In this document: piece by piece, positions 24,548 to 32,555 of the stretch
Position numbering within the stretch: the stretch's first letter is position 1
Layout of the letters: each line of letters begins with the position of its first letter
DNA from: Cerasicoccus frondis
Lineage (GTDB): Bacteria > Verrucomicrobiota > Verrucomicrobiia > Opitutales > Cerasicoccaceae
DNA length: 41,674 bases
Assembly: GCA_031296915.1 (NCBI GenBank)
Contig: JAVDPC010000040.1
Span: 1 to 41,674 of the forward strand
Direction of reading: 5' to 3'
Position numbers and translations under genes: made by a program
Notes under the pieces: model-generated
Database searches by the model: none
Told to the model about the DNA's origin: nothing
Seen by the model: only the letters and a program-made list of their open reading frames with translations

Positions 24548-27500
24548 CTAACCCGTATATGATGTCTGTGCAATGCTCAGGTTCTCTTTCAACAGGCTGG
24601 CGACTTTTACCTGCCTCTTTATGCCATATCCTTTGCTTTTGACCTGGATTATATCTGGGTAAGTTAGATCTAAAACCAACCCCTGCTTTCGGTCGTCTTT
24701 AATCGAACGAACTTTCCAAGTTCCAGCGAATCGCCCGGATGAAACATGAATTATGTCACCTATTCTTAGAATTCGTGGGTTCGAAATTCCGTTTTTCTGA
24801 GTGTGCTCTTGAATGTTTTGCCATACATTCATGTAAGTTAACATGCTTGGCTCTGGATCCAGCAAGATACCATAGTTTTCTTCCACAATCAGGCTTCCCT
24901 TCAGCTTCGCCAGCTTGCCCTTGCCGTTTTGGGGATTGAGCCCGAGCAGTTTGCTTTTCTTTTCGGTCTTGGTGCTGCGCTGGCGCTTCTTGTTTTCGTC
25001 CCGGCTAGCCAAGGTGATGATCATCTTTTGATCGTCTTTCTCATCCTGCCCAAGGACGCGCCAAGTGTTTTGCTGCACCTTGAGGCCGCGCATGGTTTTG
25101 GGTTGATGCTGGATGACTCGACGTTCAGAGAGCTTGTCAGAAATTTCGTTCTTCAATTCCGATGGCAGATCAACGATGTCCCATGAGCCGCGTTCGCTGA
25201 ACGTTACCTTCTGTTTCGCCAAGCGCTTAAACTCTTTTTGATCTTTATCGCTTTGTATCTGGCGGCGGCTCATCAGTTCCCAAAGCCTCCCGTCCTTCGG
25301 GAAGAAATGGGCTGCCAATCCAATGGCGACTGCGTCCAGAGCATGGTGGAGATGCGTGATCTCACGAACTTCTGTTTTGTTCTTATCCTTTGTTTCTGGA
25401 CAGGCTTGTGCTAAGCAGCCTTCCAGTTTCCATGCTTTGCGAACGGCAGCCGTCACACTGCCGGACAGGCTGGTGACCGCACGCAGGGAAACATCTCCAT
25501 TGGGCGAAACCTGCTTCAGCACATCGCGCGCTTGCAGGGCGGCCAGCTTATTCAGGTGGCTGGTCTGGGTGAGGTCGCGTCCGGTGAAACCATTGCCCGT
25601 GTCTCCATCGGATTTCTTGCGTTTGTCGAAGTGTGGGATTTGCAGGAGCAGCTTTCGCCGCCAGCGGCGAAGGTCGTCCTCAATGAAGAGCTGGTTGTCT
25701 TTTTTGCGCGGGTCGACGCCCGGCTTCATGGCGCGGACATGCTTCTCGTAGTTGGCAAGGGTTTGCAACTGGAGGTTGGTTCCGGGCACCTTTTTATGCT
25801 CGTCGCTAGCCATGAACTCCCATGCGGTGCGTTGGCCCTTCATGCGGTTGACTTCTGGCCAAGTGAGGACCAGTGAGTCCAGCGAGTCACTGGGGCGGAG
25901 CGAGCGGGGAATGATGTGCTCACGGTCGACCTTGCCCGTTACGACATCGTCGAAGCAGTAGTGCTTGCCGGTGAACGGGCAGGTCCAGTTCATGTCGCGT
26001 GCGATGCGCACCTTTTTAATAAGCCCTGCGCTGATGGAATACTTACCGCCGTATTTGGGCAGCTCTTTTTCGATTTCGGCGACTGCGCGTCGATGGTCCG
26101 CGAGCTTGAGTCCCATGCGTTGTGCTTTCTCCTTCGCCGTCATGGCGGAAAACTCCTGTAAGTCGCGGATGACCTCCACGGTGATCTGGCCAATGTTCTC
26201 GGCGCTCCCATCGGCATATTGATCGATCATGTCCTTGAGCAAGCGTCGGAAGATCAGCAGGCGGTGGCGGACCAAGTGGTTGTTGGTTTGCTCGTCGATG
26301 GATCGTTCGATCTGGCGTAGCACGATTTCCGGTGTTTCCTCCAAGCAACCGCCGGATTCTTTGGGGTCCGGTACGGTGTCGTCAAAGACGGCTAGCCACG
26401 CTTGCTGCATGAGCTTCCGAGAATAGGGCGCACGACCACTGGCGGTGTCGATCCGAATGCGGTCCGCGCAAAACTCTTCCTGGCTGCGCGCCTTCTTTTT
26501 ACTTCGTTTGGTATAGGCGGCGTAGCTCTCCTCTACGGCAGTTTCGAAGTCACCCAAGTCTAGTTTCTGCGCGGCTATTGCTTCAAGCCAAAGCTTGAGG
26601 CTGCATGCCTTGCCTTTAAACAATTGGCCAGCAAAGCGCTTTTGCAGGTGTTCGGGGATGGTTGACCAAATTGTGGCTAGCTTTTGAGTGGCGAGTTCGC
26701 GTTTGACCGGATCGAGCACCAGAGCCTTTTCCATTTCAGGCGTGATAAACATTTGATCGATATTGGAGGGCTCGGCGCCGGTCGCCTCGGTGATGGCTTG
26801 CTTGAGCGAGGTCTTGGTGAAGTAGCCCGTCTGCTCCATCGCGGCATTGACCGCTTGGCGCTCGCTGGCTGTCAGTTTGCGCGAACCTTCCAAGGCGTCC
26901 TCGACGCGAATGTTGCACAAGAGCATGCCCCAGCGATACTGATAGAAGTCGCGGCAATGCTTGTCCGGTGTTTTCTCTCCACTAATCCGGCACAGGGGAA
27001 TGATGCGGTTGTCGAAGCGCGGGACCATTTGCCCGAAAAGCAGGCCGCCATGGAACCGCTTGGGGAGGCGAATCGTAGGGCATGGCTTGCGCTTCCAGGC
27101 GTTGTGCTCGGTTCCGCACAAGCATTCGATGAACGCATCATCGCACTGTGGCAGCTTGCCTATGTGGGCTTGCAGAATCTTTAGCACCTCGGCCCGCACG
27201 ACATCACGTGGGAACGCGGCGTCCTGTCCCTTGAAATAGCCTTCCAGTGCTGGCGCTGCGTTTTGAGCGGGATCGACTCCGAGGAAGGCGCAAACCGTTT
27301 CCGCCATGGTGGAGGTCTGGTGTTGCTCCATTAGGCGGTTGGCGTTTTCAACCTTCTGCGTGTCTTCCTTGTCGTCTTCTACTTCGACGCCAGACCAAAG
27401 CGCATTGCCGTCGTAGCCGCGGTTGTGGGCATACCAACGGATCACCGCCCACAGCTCCAGCCAGGAAAGTTGCTGATAATTTCCAGTGAGCACCTTGGCA

Positions 27501-27793
27501 GCCAGAAGCCAAGGCCATGGGTGGGGCTTGGTCCGTGCCAGCTCAATATCCGCTTGGCTCAGTACGCCCATGTGCAGGAGTAGTTTTTCTAGCCGCTTCA
27601 TGCGGTTGCGGGTCGCGGCGATGTGGCGTCGCCCACGGCGGAATGCGGCGCGCGCATGATTCTGGCAATCATCCGGGCTGAAGGTGACCACGCCGCAGCC
27701 GAGTATTTGGGGCGCTGTGTCAGTTGATTTTAGTGCGGCCCAGCCGATGCTCGAATGTCCGATATCAAAACTGAAAGAGATAAGGTTTCCCAT
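24548..27793 (-). CDS. cas9: CRISPR-associated endonuclease Cas9 (type II-C)
   Basis: 1081 residues, in the compact II-C range. RuvC-I FSFDIGHSSIGWA has Asp10. The arginine-rich bridge helix (about 45-72) contains FRRGRRHIAATRNRMKRLEK. RuvC-II ITVEVIRD has Glu540. The HNH domain carries a CPFTGKHYC motif (605-613) and VDREHIIPRS with His626, then EVNRMKG with Asn649. RuvC-III THLHHALDAVAIG has His817 and Asp820. All nuclease residues seem present, so it should cut both strands of spacer-matched DNA using crRNA and tracrRNA. The HNH Asp before His is Glu625, a known variation. The PAM-binding C-terminus (after about 900) cannot be read for specificity. It is divergent from the predicted tracrRNA. 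Confidence 0.97.
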   Translation of the reverse strand: MGNLISFSFDIGHSSIGWAALKSTDTAPQILGCGVVTFSPDDCQNHARAAFRRGRRHIAATRNRMKRLEKLLLHMGVLSQADIELARTKPHPWPWLLAAKVLTGNYQQLSWLELWAVIRWYAHNRGYDGNALWSGVEVEDDKEDTQKVENANRLMEQHQTSTMAETVCAFLGVDPAQNAAPALEGYFKGQDAAFPRDVVRAEVLKILQAHIGKLPQCDDAFIECLCGTEHNAWKRKPCPTIRLPKRFHGGLLFGQMVPRFDNRIIPLCRISGEKTPDKHCRDFYQYRWGMLLCNIRVEDALEGSRKLTASERQAVNAAMEQTGYFTKTSLKQAITEATGAEPSNIDQMFITPEMEKALVLDPVKRELATQKLATIWSTIPEHLQKRFAGQLFKGKACSLKLWLEAIAAQKLDLGDFETAVEESYAAYTKRSKKKARSQEEFCADRIRIDTASGRAPYSRKLMQQAWLAVFDDTVPDPKESGGCLEETPEIVLRQIERSIDEQTNNHLVRHRLLIFRRLLKDMIDQYADGSAENIGQITVEVIRDLQEFSAMTAKEKAQRMGLKLADHRRAVAEIEKELPKYGGKYSISAGLIKKVRIARDMNWTCPFTGKHYCFDDVVTGKVDREHIIPRSLRPSDSLDSLVLTWPEVNRMKGQRTAWEFMASDEHKKVPGTNLQLQTLANYEKHVRAMKPGVDPRKKDNQLFIEDDLRRWRRKLLLQIPHFDKRKKSDGDTGNGFTGRDLTQTSHLNKLAALQARDVLKQVSPNGDVSLRAVTSLSGSVTAAVRKAWKLEGCLAQACPETKDKNKTEVREITHLHHALDAVAIGLAAHFFPKDGRLWELMSRRQIQSDKDQKEFKRLAKQKVTFSERGSWDIVDLPSELKNEISDKLSERRVIQHQPKTMRGLKVQQNTWRVLGQDEKDDQKMIITLASRDENKKRQRSTKTEKKSKLLGLNPQNGKGKLAKLKGSLIVEENYGILLDPEPSMLTYMNVWQNIQEHTQKNGISNPRILRIGDIIHVSSGRFAGTWKVRSIKDDRKQGLVLDLTYPDIIQVKSKGYGIKRQVKVASLLKENLSIAQTSYTG

Positions 27794-27839
27794 TTATTCA
27801 GCTTGAAATGAATTTTTACTTGATTCAACTGAATATTTC

Positions 27840-27966
27840 CTGATTGTATTAGTCAGGATTCAAGACAAAGTTAATAACGCGGGCGTATGGCCACTGGCTG
27901 TTATGCAGTCACGCCAGCCCAAGAAAGCGTTTTCAAAAAACACGAGCCGACGGGTTCGTGTTTTTT
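27840..27966 (+). ncRNA. Predicted tracrRNA
   Basis: The anti-repeat at 27856-27871 (GGATTCAAGACAAAGT) pairs with the first 16 nt of the CRISPR repeat: 14 Watson-Crick pairs, one G-U and one mismatch. A partial second match (TATTAG, 27847-27852) may extend the upper stem. Downstream are possible stems GGCGT (27882-27886) with ACGCC (27911-27915), and GAAA/TTTTC, then a strong terminator ending at 27966. Size and order (anti-repeat, stems, terminator) fit II-C tracrRNAs. The 5' end is estimated; no clear -10/-35 pair was found. Confidence 0.85.
27935..27966 (+). terminator. Terminator of the tracrRNA
   Basis: AAAAAACACGA (27935-27945) pairs perfectly with TCGTGTTTTTT (27956-27966) around a ten-base loop. 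The A/T-rich ends make it symmetrical, so it may also stop leftward transcription from the exosortase gene. Confidence 0.92.
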
Positions 27967-28006
27967 GTTATGTGGCAATGCTCAGTTAATTTGACGCAAA
28001 GCTGGC

Positions 28007-28933
28007 TTAGGCCTGCTTCTTGCCGTCTCTGCCGAAGCCGTAGACGAACCACCAGAGGAAGCCGAGGGCGCCGTAGAAGAAGATGAGGCCGACTATTTCA
28101 TGCATCAGCAGGTAGTTCTCCACGTGGGGGGCCAGGAGGACAATGATCAGGATGCGCAGCGTGTTGCCGATGAAGGCGGTGACGGTTGCCAGGATCAGCA
28201 CCAGGAGGAAATCCACCGCTTTTAGTTTGCGGTAAACGGCGAGCAGAATGGTCAGCAAAATGGAGGCCGACAGCAGGCCAAAGCCGTTGCACTCTGCGGC
28301 CACAATAAACGGGCGCCCCGCGACGCTGAGGACCAACTGAGGCGACGGAATGTTGGCGAACTGCAATTCTGCGCCAACGCCCAGCTTTTGCAGTAGGTTC
28401 ATGGAGCCGCGACCGGCGAGGGCGCGCATTGGCCAGTCGAGAACGGGCAACGCCAGCGCCAGGAACATGAAAAAGGTAAACGCCACCAGGAAGCCACGTG
28501 AAGCCTTGGCGATGATGGGGCCAAGGGTGTAGCGGACCAGCGCGGCGAGCGTCAGGCTAAAGGCGACGAGCAGGCAAGCGGCCTGCAGGAATAAGCCGAT
28601 TGGCGTGTCCCACCTCAGGGGGAGCAAGCACACGGCGACGATGCTGAACGAGATCGCGAGCAGGGTGACGCTGTGGCGGTCGTGCACGAGCACCAGGCTC
28701 AGGCGTCGACGTTTTTCCATCAGCAAAAACATGCCTGCCGCCGCGAGCACGATCAGCGCATGCAGCAGTTGGTCGCTATTTTCAGTCGTGTGAAACAGCC
28801 ATCGGATCAGCGGGTAAAAAATCACCATCGCCCCAAAATACGTCGACAGCATGATCGGCCAGTCGACGTTCGCCGCCGGGCTAGGCGATGCAGTGGTGTT
28901 GGGCTTGGCTGGCTGTTCGGTGGGATCGGGCAT
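28007..28933 (-). CDS. Exosortase/archaeosortase family protein
   Basis: 308 residues with about eight to nine membrane helices. The transpeptidase-like triad is visible: Cys215 in AAECNGFGLLSA, Arg260 in FIGNTLRILII and His278 in LLMHEIVGL. It processes PEP-CTERM tails in the inner membrane; two such substrates are encoded at 2779 and 10582. The site reads ECNGFG rather than the common CSG form, so it probably belongs to a less-studied exosortase subgroup. It lies downstream of the pdc gene with an unusual inverted repeat between; co-transcription is possible. Confidence 0.85.
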   Translation of the reverse strand: MPDPTEQPAKPNTTASPSPAANVDWPIMLSTYFGAMVIFYPLIRWLFHTTENSDQLLHALIVLAAAGMFLLMEKRRRLSLVLVHDRHSVTLLAISFSIVAVCLLPLRWDTPIGLFLQAACLLVAFSLTLAALVRYTLGPIIAKASRGFLVAFTFFMFLALALPVLDWPMRALAGRGSMNLLQKLGVGAELQFANIPSPQLVLSVAGRPFIVAAECNGFGLLSASILLTILLAVYRKLKAVDFLLVLILATVTAFIGNTLRILIIVLLAPHVENYLLMHEIVGLIFFYGALGFLWWFVYGFGRDGKKQA

Positions 28934-28943
28934 GGGTGATTTT

Positions 28944-29052
28944 AATGATGAATGATGAAGTATGAATGATGAAAGGGCTAAATCGGGAAAGTTTCCTTCG
29001 CCAGTTGCCTGATATGCTGGATTTCATCATTCATCATTCTGCATTCATCATT
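28944..29052. repeat. Inverted repeat built from ATGAATGATGA units
   Basis: Left arm 28944-28974 and right arm 29022-29052 (reverse complement) match at about 26 of 31 bases. Both are made of GATGAATGATGA-type words. The loop contains a small GGAAAGTTTCC palindrome. It fills the gap between the pdc stop and the exosortase start. It could form a long stem in the transcript. Confidence 0.7.
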
Positions 29053-29060
29053 CCTTCCCC

Positions 29061-30749
29061 TTACTGCCACTTGGGCGGGGCGCTGTTGACGGTGGCCACG
29101 CGGGTGCCCCATTCGAGGAGTTCCTTGGAGCAGTCGTCGCGGTCAATGGTGAGTTCGATCAGCGACGGGCCATCTTCATGGGCGAGCGCCTTTTCGATGG
29201 CGTCGTCGAGCTCCCCTACGGTGGCGACGCGGGTGGACCAACCATTACCGTCTTCGTCGTTGAAGACGTTCATCAGGCCGGCGTAGTCCCAGTTTTTAAT
29301 GTTGTTATAGGGGCCGTCGTGGATCTCCACTTCGATCGTGTAGCCGCGGTTATTGATCAGGAAAATGATTGGGTTCAGCTTGTAGCGGATGATGGTCGAG
29401 AGCTCCTGCGCGGTGAGCTGGAATGAGCCGTCGCCGATCATCGAGATGACGCGTTTTTCGCCCTTGGTCGCCATGGCGTAGCCGAGCGTGGCGCCGACGG
29501 ACCAGCCGATGGAGCCATACTGCATTTGGATTTCAAATGCGGCGCCGTCGGGCAGCTTGGTCTTCACGCCGTTGAACCACGAGTCGCCAGTTTCGGCGAG
29601 TAGGGTCATGTCAGGCGTGAGCATGTGCTGAATGCGGTCGGTGACGTAGCGGGTGAGCAGGGGAGTGTCCGCCTCGGTTTGGGGGCGACAGCAAGGCTCG
29701 GGGCGCAGGCGCTCCCAGGCTTCGATTGAGTTGGGGTTGTGCTTCACCTTTTCCGCGAGCTTCGCGAGGAAGAGCGGCAGTGGCACGTTGTTGTAAGTGC
29801 GGCCGGGGAGCTTGACGCGCTCGGCGTTGGCCTGGATCAGCTTGTCCTTGTTGATGAGAGCGCTGTAGCCGGCGGTGGTGTAGTCGGTGAAGGTCGGCCC
29901 GGCAAACAGGTAAGCGTCGGCGCTTTCCACGACTTCGCCGCAGGCGGGCGTGCTGACCGGCCCCCAATAGGTGCCGATGTACTGCGAGTGGTTTTCGGAA
30001 AAGAAGCCTTTCGCATTGGGCATCATGGCGACCGCGTAGCCGCTGGCTTCGGCGAGTTTCTTAAACTCCTGATCGGCGTCCCACGGGCGCAGCTTCACGC
30101 CGCCCACGAGCACGGGCTTGACGGCGGTGTTGAGCATCACCGCAGCGTGTTCGACGGCGGCGTCCAGCGCGGCTTCGTCGCAGGGGACGGGCGCAGTGAG
30201 CTTTTGGTTGGGGGCCGAGGGGATCTGCTCGCCGGCGAGGTTGCAGGCGATTTCGAGGTAGACCGGCTTACGGCGGCGCAGGCATTCGTTGATGGCGCGG
30301 TCGATCAGCTCGGGGGCGTCGTCGATGTGCTCGATGGACACCGCGCAAGCCGTCACCTGCTTAAACATGTCGAGCTGGTAGCGGTAGCGGACTTCGCCCA
30401 GCGTGTGGTGGAGCGGGCGATTTTCCGGCCAGGCATTGGTGTTGGGACCACCGGAGACAAAGATGATGGGCAAGTCTTCGGCGTAGGCGCCGGCGATGGC
30501 GTTGATCGCGGACAGGCCGCCAACGGAGAAGGTCACAAAGCCGGCGGCCACGCCCTGAGCGCGGGCATAGCCGTCGCACGCATAGCCGAGGTTGAGTTCG
30601 TTGCAGCAGCCCACGAAGCCGAGGCGTTCGTTTTTCAGGAGCTGATCCAGCAGCACGAGGTTGTAATCGCCGGGAACGGCGAAGTAGTGGCGCACGCCGA
30701 TTTGCTCAAGACGGGTGGCCAAGTAGGAGCCGACGGTGGTAGTGGTCAT
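29061..30749 (-). CDS. pdc: Pyruvate decarboxylase (thiamine diphosphate-dependent)
   Basis: 562 residues, close to Zymomonas PDC in length and motifs. FAVPGDYNLVLLD contains Asp28, CCNEL contains Glu51, LHHTLG contains His114-His115, and the ThDP/Mg motif GDGSFQLTAQELSTI starts at 439. YTIEVEIHDGPYNN carries Glu473, at the same number as the catalytic Glu of the Zymomonas enzyme. All catalytic residues are therefore present. It converts pyruvate to acetaldehyde and CO2 in the cytoplasm, the first step to ethanol. Related phenylpyruvate or indolepyruvate decarboxylases are a less likely reading. No alcohol dehydrogenase is adjacent. Confidence 0.92.
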   Translation of the reverse strand: MTTTTVGSYLATRLEQIGVRHYFAVPGDYNLVLLDQLLKNERLGFVGCCNELNLGYACDGYARAQGVAAGFVTFSVGGLSAINAIAGAYAEDLPIIFVSGGPNTNAWPENRPLHHTLGEVRYRYQLDMFKQVTACAVSIEHIDDAPELIDRAINECLRRRKPVYLEIACNLAGEQIPSAPNQKLTAPVPCDEAALDAAVEHAAVMLNTAVKPVLVGGVKLRPWDADQEFKKLAEASGYAVAMMPNAKGFFSENHSQYIGTYWGPVSTPACGEVVESADAYLFAGPTFTDYTTAGYSALINKDKLIQANAERVKLPGRTYNNVPLPLFLAKLAEKVKHNPNSIEAWERLRPEPCCRPQTEADTPLLTRYVTDRIQHMLTPDMTLLAETGDSWFNGVKTKLPDGAAFEIQMQYGSIGWSVGATLGYAMATKGEKRVISMIGDGSFQLTAQELSTIIRYKLNPIIFLINNRGYTIEVEIHDGPYNNIKNWDYAGLMNVFNDEDGNGWSTRVATVGELDDAIEKALAHEDGPSLIELTIDRDDCSKELLEWGTRVATVNSAPPKWQ

Positions 30750-30797
30750 GGGTTGATTGAATAAACGGATTGCAGTTGGTGTCAGTAGAAAACGGGC

Positions 30798-31259
30798 CTA
30801 CTCGCTGGCATTGGGTTTTAGGTCCCATTCGGGCATCTTAAACTGGGTCACCTTGATTTCGATATTGTTCGGATCAATCTCGTCGTCGGTTAGGGTGACA
30901 ATCTTTTTGGGAGAATAAGACTTGATGCGCTCACTGAACTCGTCGCCCAAATCTCCCTCATCGCCAGTCCATTCCTGCCAGTCACAGTAGTAGACATCGT
31001 CTTCGCAACGCCAGACGCCGCGACCCCAGTTGTGGTATTTAACGCCCTCGAAAACCTCGGTCATGGCAATTTCGAAAGTGCGGTCGGGAAATCGCTCGAT
31101 TTCCCATTGGTAGTCGGCGCGGCTACCCTTCCATTTGCCCACGAAGACTTGCTCGACTTCAGTCAGTGCTTTGTCCGAAACGCTGGGCGTGGCAGACTCT
31201 TTGCTGGGAGCAGGTGCAAGCAGCGCGATGACCAAAAGAAAAAAAATGGATGGCGTCAT
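30798..31259 (-). CDS. Small secreted protein of unknown function
   Basis: 153 residues. A signal peptide (MTPSIFFLLVIALLAPAPS) is followed by a charged beta-type domain: VFVGKWKGSRADYQWEIERF, then a YHNWGRGVWRCEDDVYYCDW block. The pattern of a leading GKW and later W/Y-rich strands recalls lipocalin-like domains, but no family is certain. It contains two Cys in the CEDDVYYC block that could form a disulphide in the periplasm. It stands alone between pdc and the Bax-inhibitor gene. Confidence 0.6.
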   Translation of the reverse strand: MTPSIFFLLVIALLAPAPSKESATPSVSDKALTEVEQVFVGKWKGSRADYQWEIERFPDRTFEIAMTEVFEGVKYHNWGRGVWRCEDDVYYCDWQEWTGDEGDLGDEFSERIKSYSPKKIVTLTDDEIDPNNIEIKVTQFKMPEWDLKPNASE

Positions 31260-31391
31260 AATGACTGAGTGAAAGGGATTTAACGCTCCAGATCAATGAC
31301 AAGCGCCGGTCGCGAGTATTCTTTATTAATTGTTCGATTAGCCTTGATCCAGGTCGCTTCGTGATGTTCATTGTATCAAAAAATACTTACC

Positions 31392-32099
31392 ATGTACTCA
31401 CAAGACTACAAAATTCGTTCCATGGCGGACGCCGAGCCAACGACTCGCGCTCAATTCATTCGCCGCACCTACGCGCACCTCGCGGGCGCTATCGCCGCTT
31501 TTATTGCACTGGAGGCTGTATTGCTTGGCCTTGAGCCAGTGCGCAACGCCGCAATTGGTCTCTTGAACAAGGGTGGCGGCGCCTGGTTAGGCATTTTGGC
31601 TGCCTTTGTGGTCATTGGCTGGGTGGCGCGTATGTTTGCTTCCAGCGCCAAGTCATTGGGCTCACAATATTTTGGCCTGGGTCTTTACGTGGTGGCCGAA
31701 GCGCTGATCTTTGTGCCAATCCTCCTTTTGGCTCAATATAAGGCTGGGAGCAATGTGCTCATCTATCAGGCAGGCACCGTGACGGCGCTCCTGGTGGCAG
31801 GATTGACGGCGACGGTCTTCATTACGCGTAAAGATTTCTCCTTCATGCGCACCTTCCTGATGGTGGGCGGCTTGGTCGCCGTTGGGTTGATTATCGGCGG
31901 TGTCGTCTTCGGCTTCAATCTGGGGCTTTGGTTCTCGGTTGGGATGGTCATCCTAGCCGCAGGCATGATCCTCTATACGACGTCGAATATCCTGCACCAT
32001 TATGGTGAAGACCAGTATGTCGCTGCTTCGCTGGAGTTGTTTGCCGCTGTCGCAGTCCTCTTCTGGTATGTCCTGCGCATCTTCATGTCGCGCGACTAA
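31392..32099 (+). CDS. Bax inhibitor-1/YccA family membrane protein
   Basis: 235 residues with seven hydrophobic helices. The N-terminal RAQFIRRTYAHLAGAI and C-terminal ILHHYGEDQYVAASLELFAA are the conserved ends of the BI-1/YccA family. Bacterial members are inner-membrane proteins linked to ion leak or protease (FtsH) control. The start is the ATG at 31392; a TTG at 31371 is less likely. It is single, with a terminator just downstream. Confidence 0.9.
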   Translation: MYSQDYKIRSMADAEPTTRAQFIRRTYAHLAGAIAAFIALEAVLLGLEPVRNAAIGLLNKGGGAWLGILAAFVVIGWVARMFASSAKSLGSQYFGLGLYVVAEALIFVPILLLAQYKAGSNVLIYQAGTVTALLVAGLTATVFITRKDFSFMRTFLMVGGLVAVGLIIGGVVFGFNLGLWFSVGMVILAAGMILYTTSNILHHYGEDQYVAASLELFAAVAVLFWYVLRIFMSRD

Positions 32100-32121
32100 G
32101 CAGGAAGACATTCCTTTTTCC

Positions 32122-32154
32122 AAAACCGGCAGCGTTTACGTTGCCGGTTTTTTG
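32122..32154 (+). terminator. Terminator after the Bax inhibitor-1 gene
   Basis: AAAACCGGCA (32122-32131) pairs perfectly with TGCCGGTTTT (32142-32151) around a ten-base loop, followed by more T. It lies between convergent genes and, being A/T-flanked, may serve the cupin gene as well. Confidence 0.93.
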
Positions 32155-32158
32155 GTGC

Positions 32159-32509
32159 TCACCAATATGTGTCTTCCGGGTCCCAGTTGGTCTTGAAGAC
32201 GACGTAGCGAAACGTCTTGTCGTGGGGATTCGTGGCGGAGTGCAGCTCGCCGGGTTCGGTCGTGACGAGGTCGCCCGGAGAGAGTTGGACCGTTTGTCCG
32301 GCGATGGACATCTCCCCCCGGCCCTCCAGAATGTAAAAGACTTCGGTCTGCTTTTTATGGTGATGCAGTGGGCAATGCGCATGCGGCGGGATCTCAACCA
32401 CCTGCACCAGCGCGCCTTCGCAGTTTAATTGCTCAGGTAGGAGCAGGGGTTGTTTGCGGTAGCCCTCGCCGACTTTCCAGCCTGAGTCGTGTTTCGGAAT
32501 GTGTATCAT
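32159..32509 (-). CDS. Small cupin-domain protein
   Basis: 116 residues, one cupin_2 barrel. Motif 1 is visible as HCPLHHHKKQTEVFYILEG (metal-binding His, His and Glu) and motif 2 as PGDLVTTEPGELHSA (third His). It probably binds a divalent metal in the cytoplasm. Single-domain cupins include isomerases, dioxygenases and sensor-like binders, so the reaction is unknown. It lies 46 bases downstream of the permease gene on the same strand and may be co-transcribed. Confidence 0.82.
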   Translation of the reverse strand: MIHIPKHDSGWKVGEGYRKQPLLLPEQLNCEGALVQVVEIPPHAHCPLHHHKKQTEVFYILEGRGEMSIAGQTVQLSPGDLVTTEPGELHSATNPHDKTFRYVVFKTNWDPEDTYW

Positions 32510-32555
32510 GGCGCTGCCAGCTAAGCAGGCTGCCAGGCGTGGCGCACGGCAAAAA

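Noticed and set aside
24549..24562. GCTAACCCGTATAT-like match to the lyase-region operator
   Set aside because: It matches only one arm and lies at the end of cas9 and far from any regulated start; likely chance.
29739..30764. 341-codon plus-strand frame
   Set aside because: Antisense to pdc, whose motifs are unmistakable; no domain of its own.
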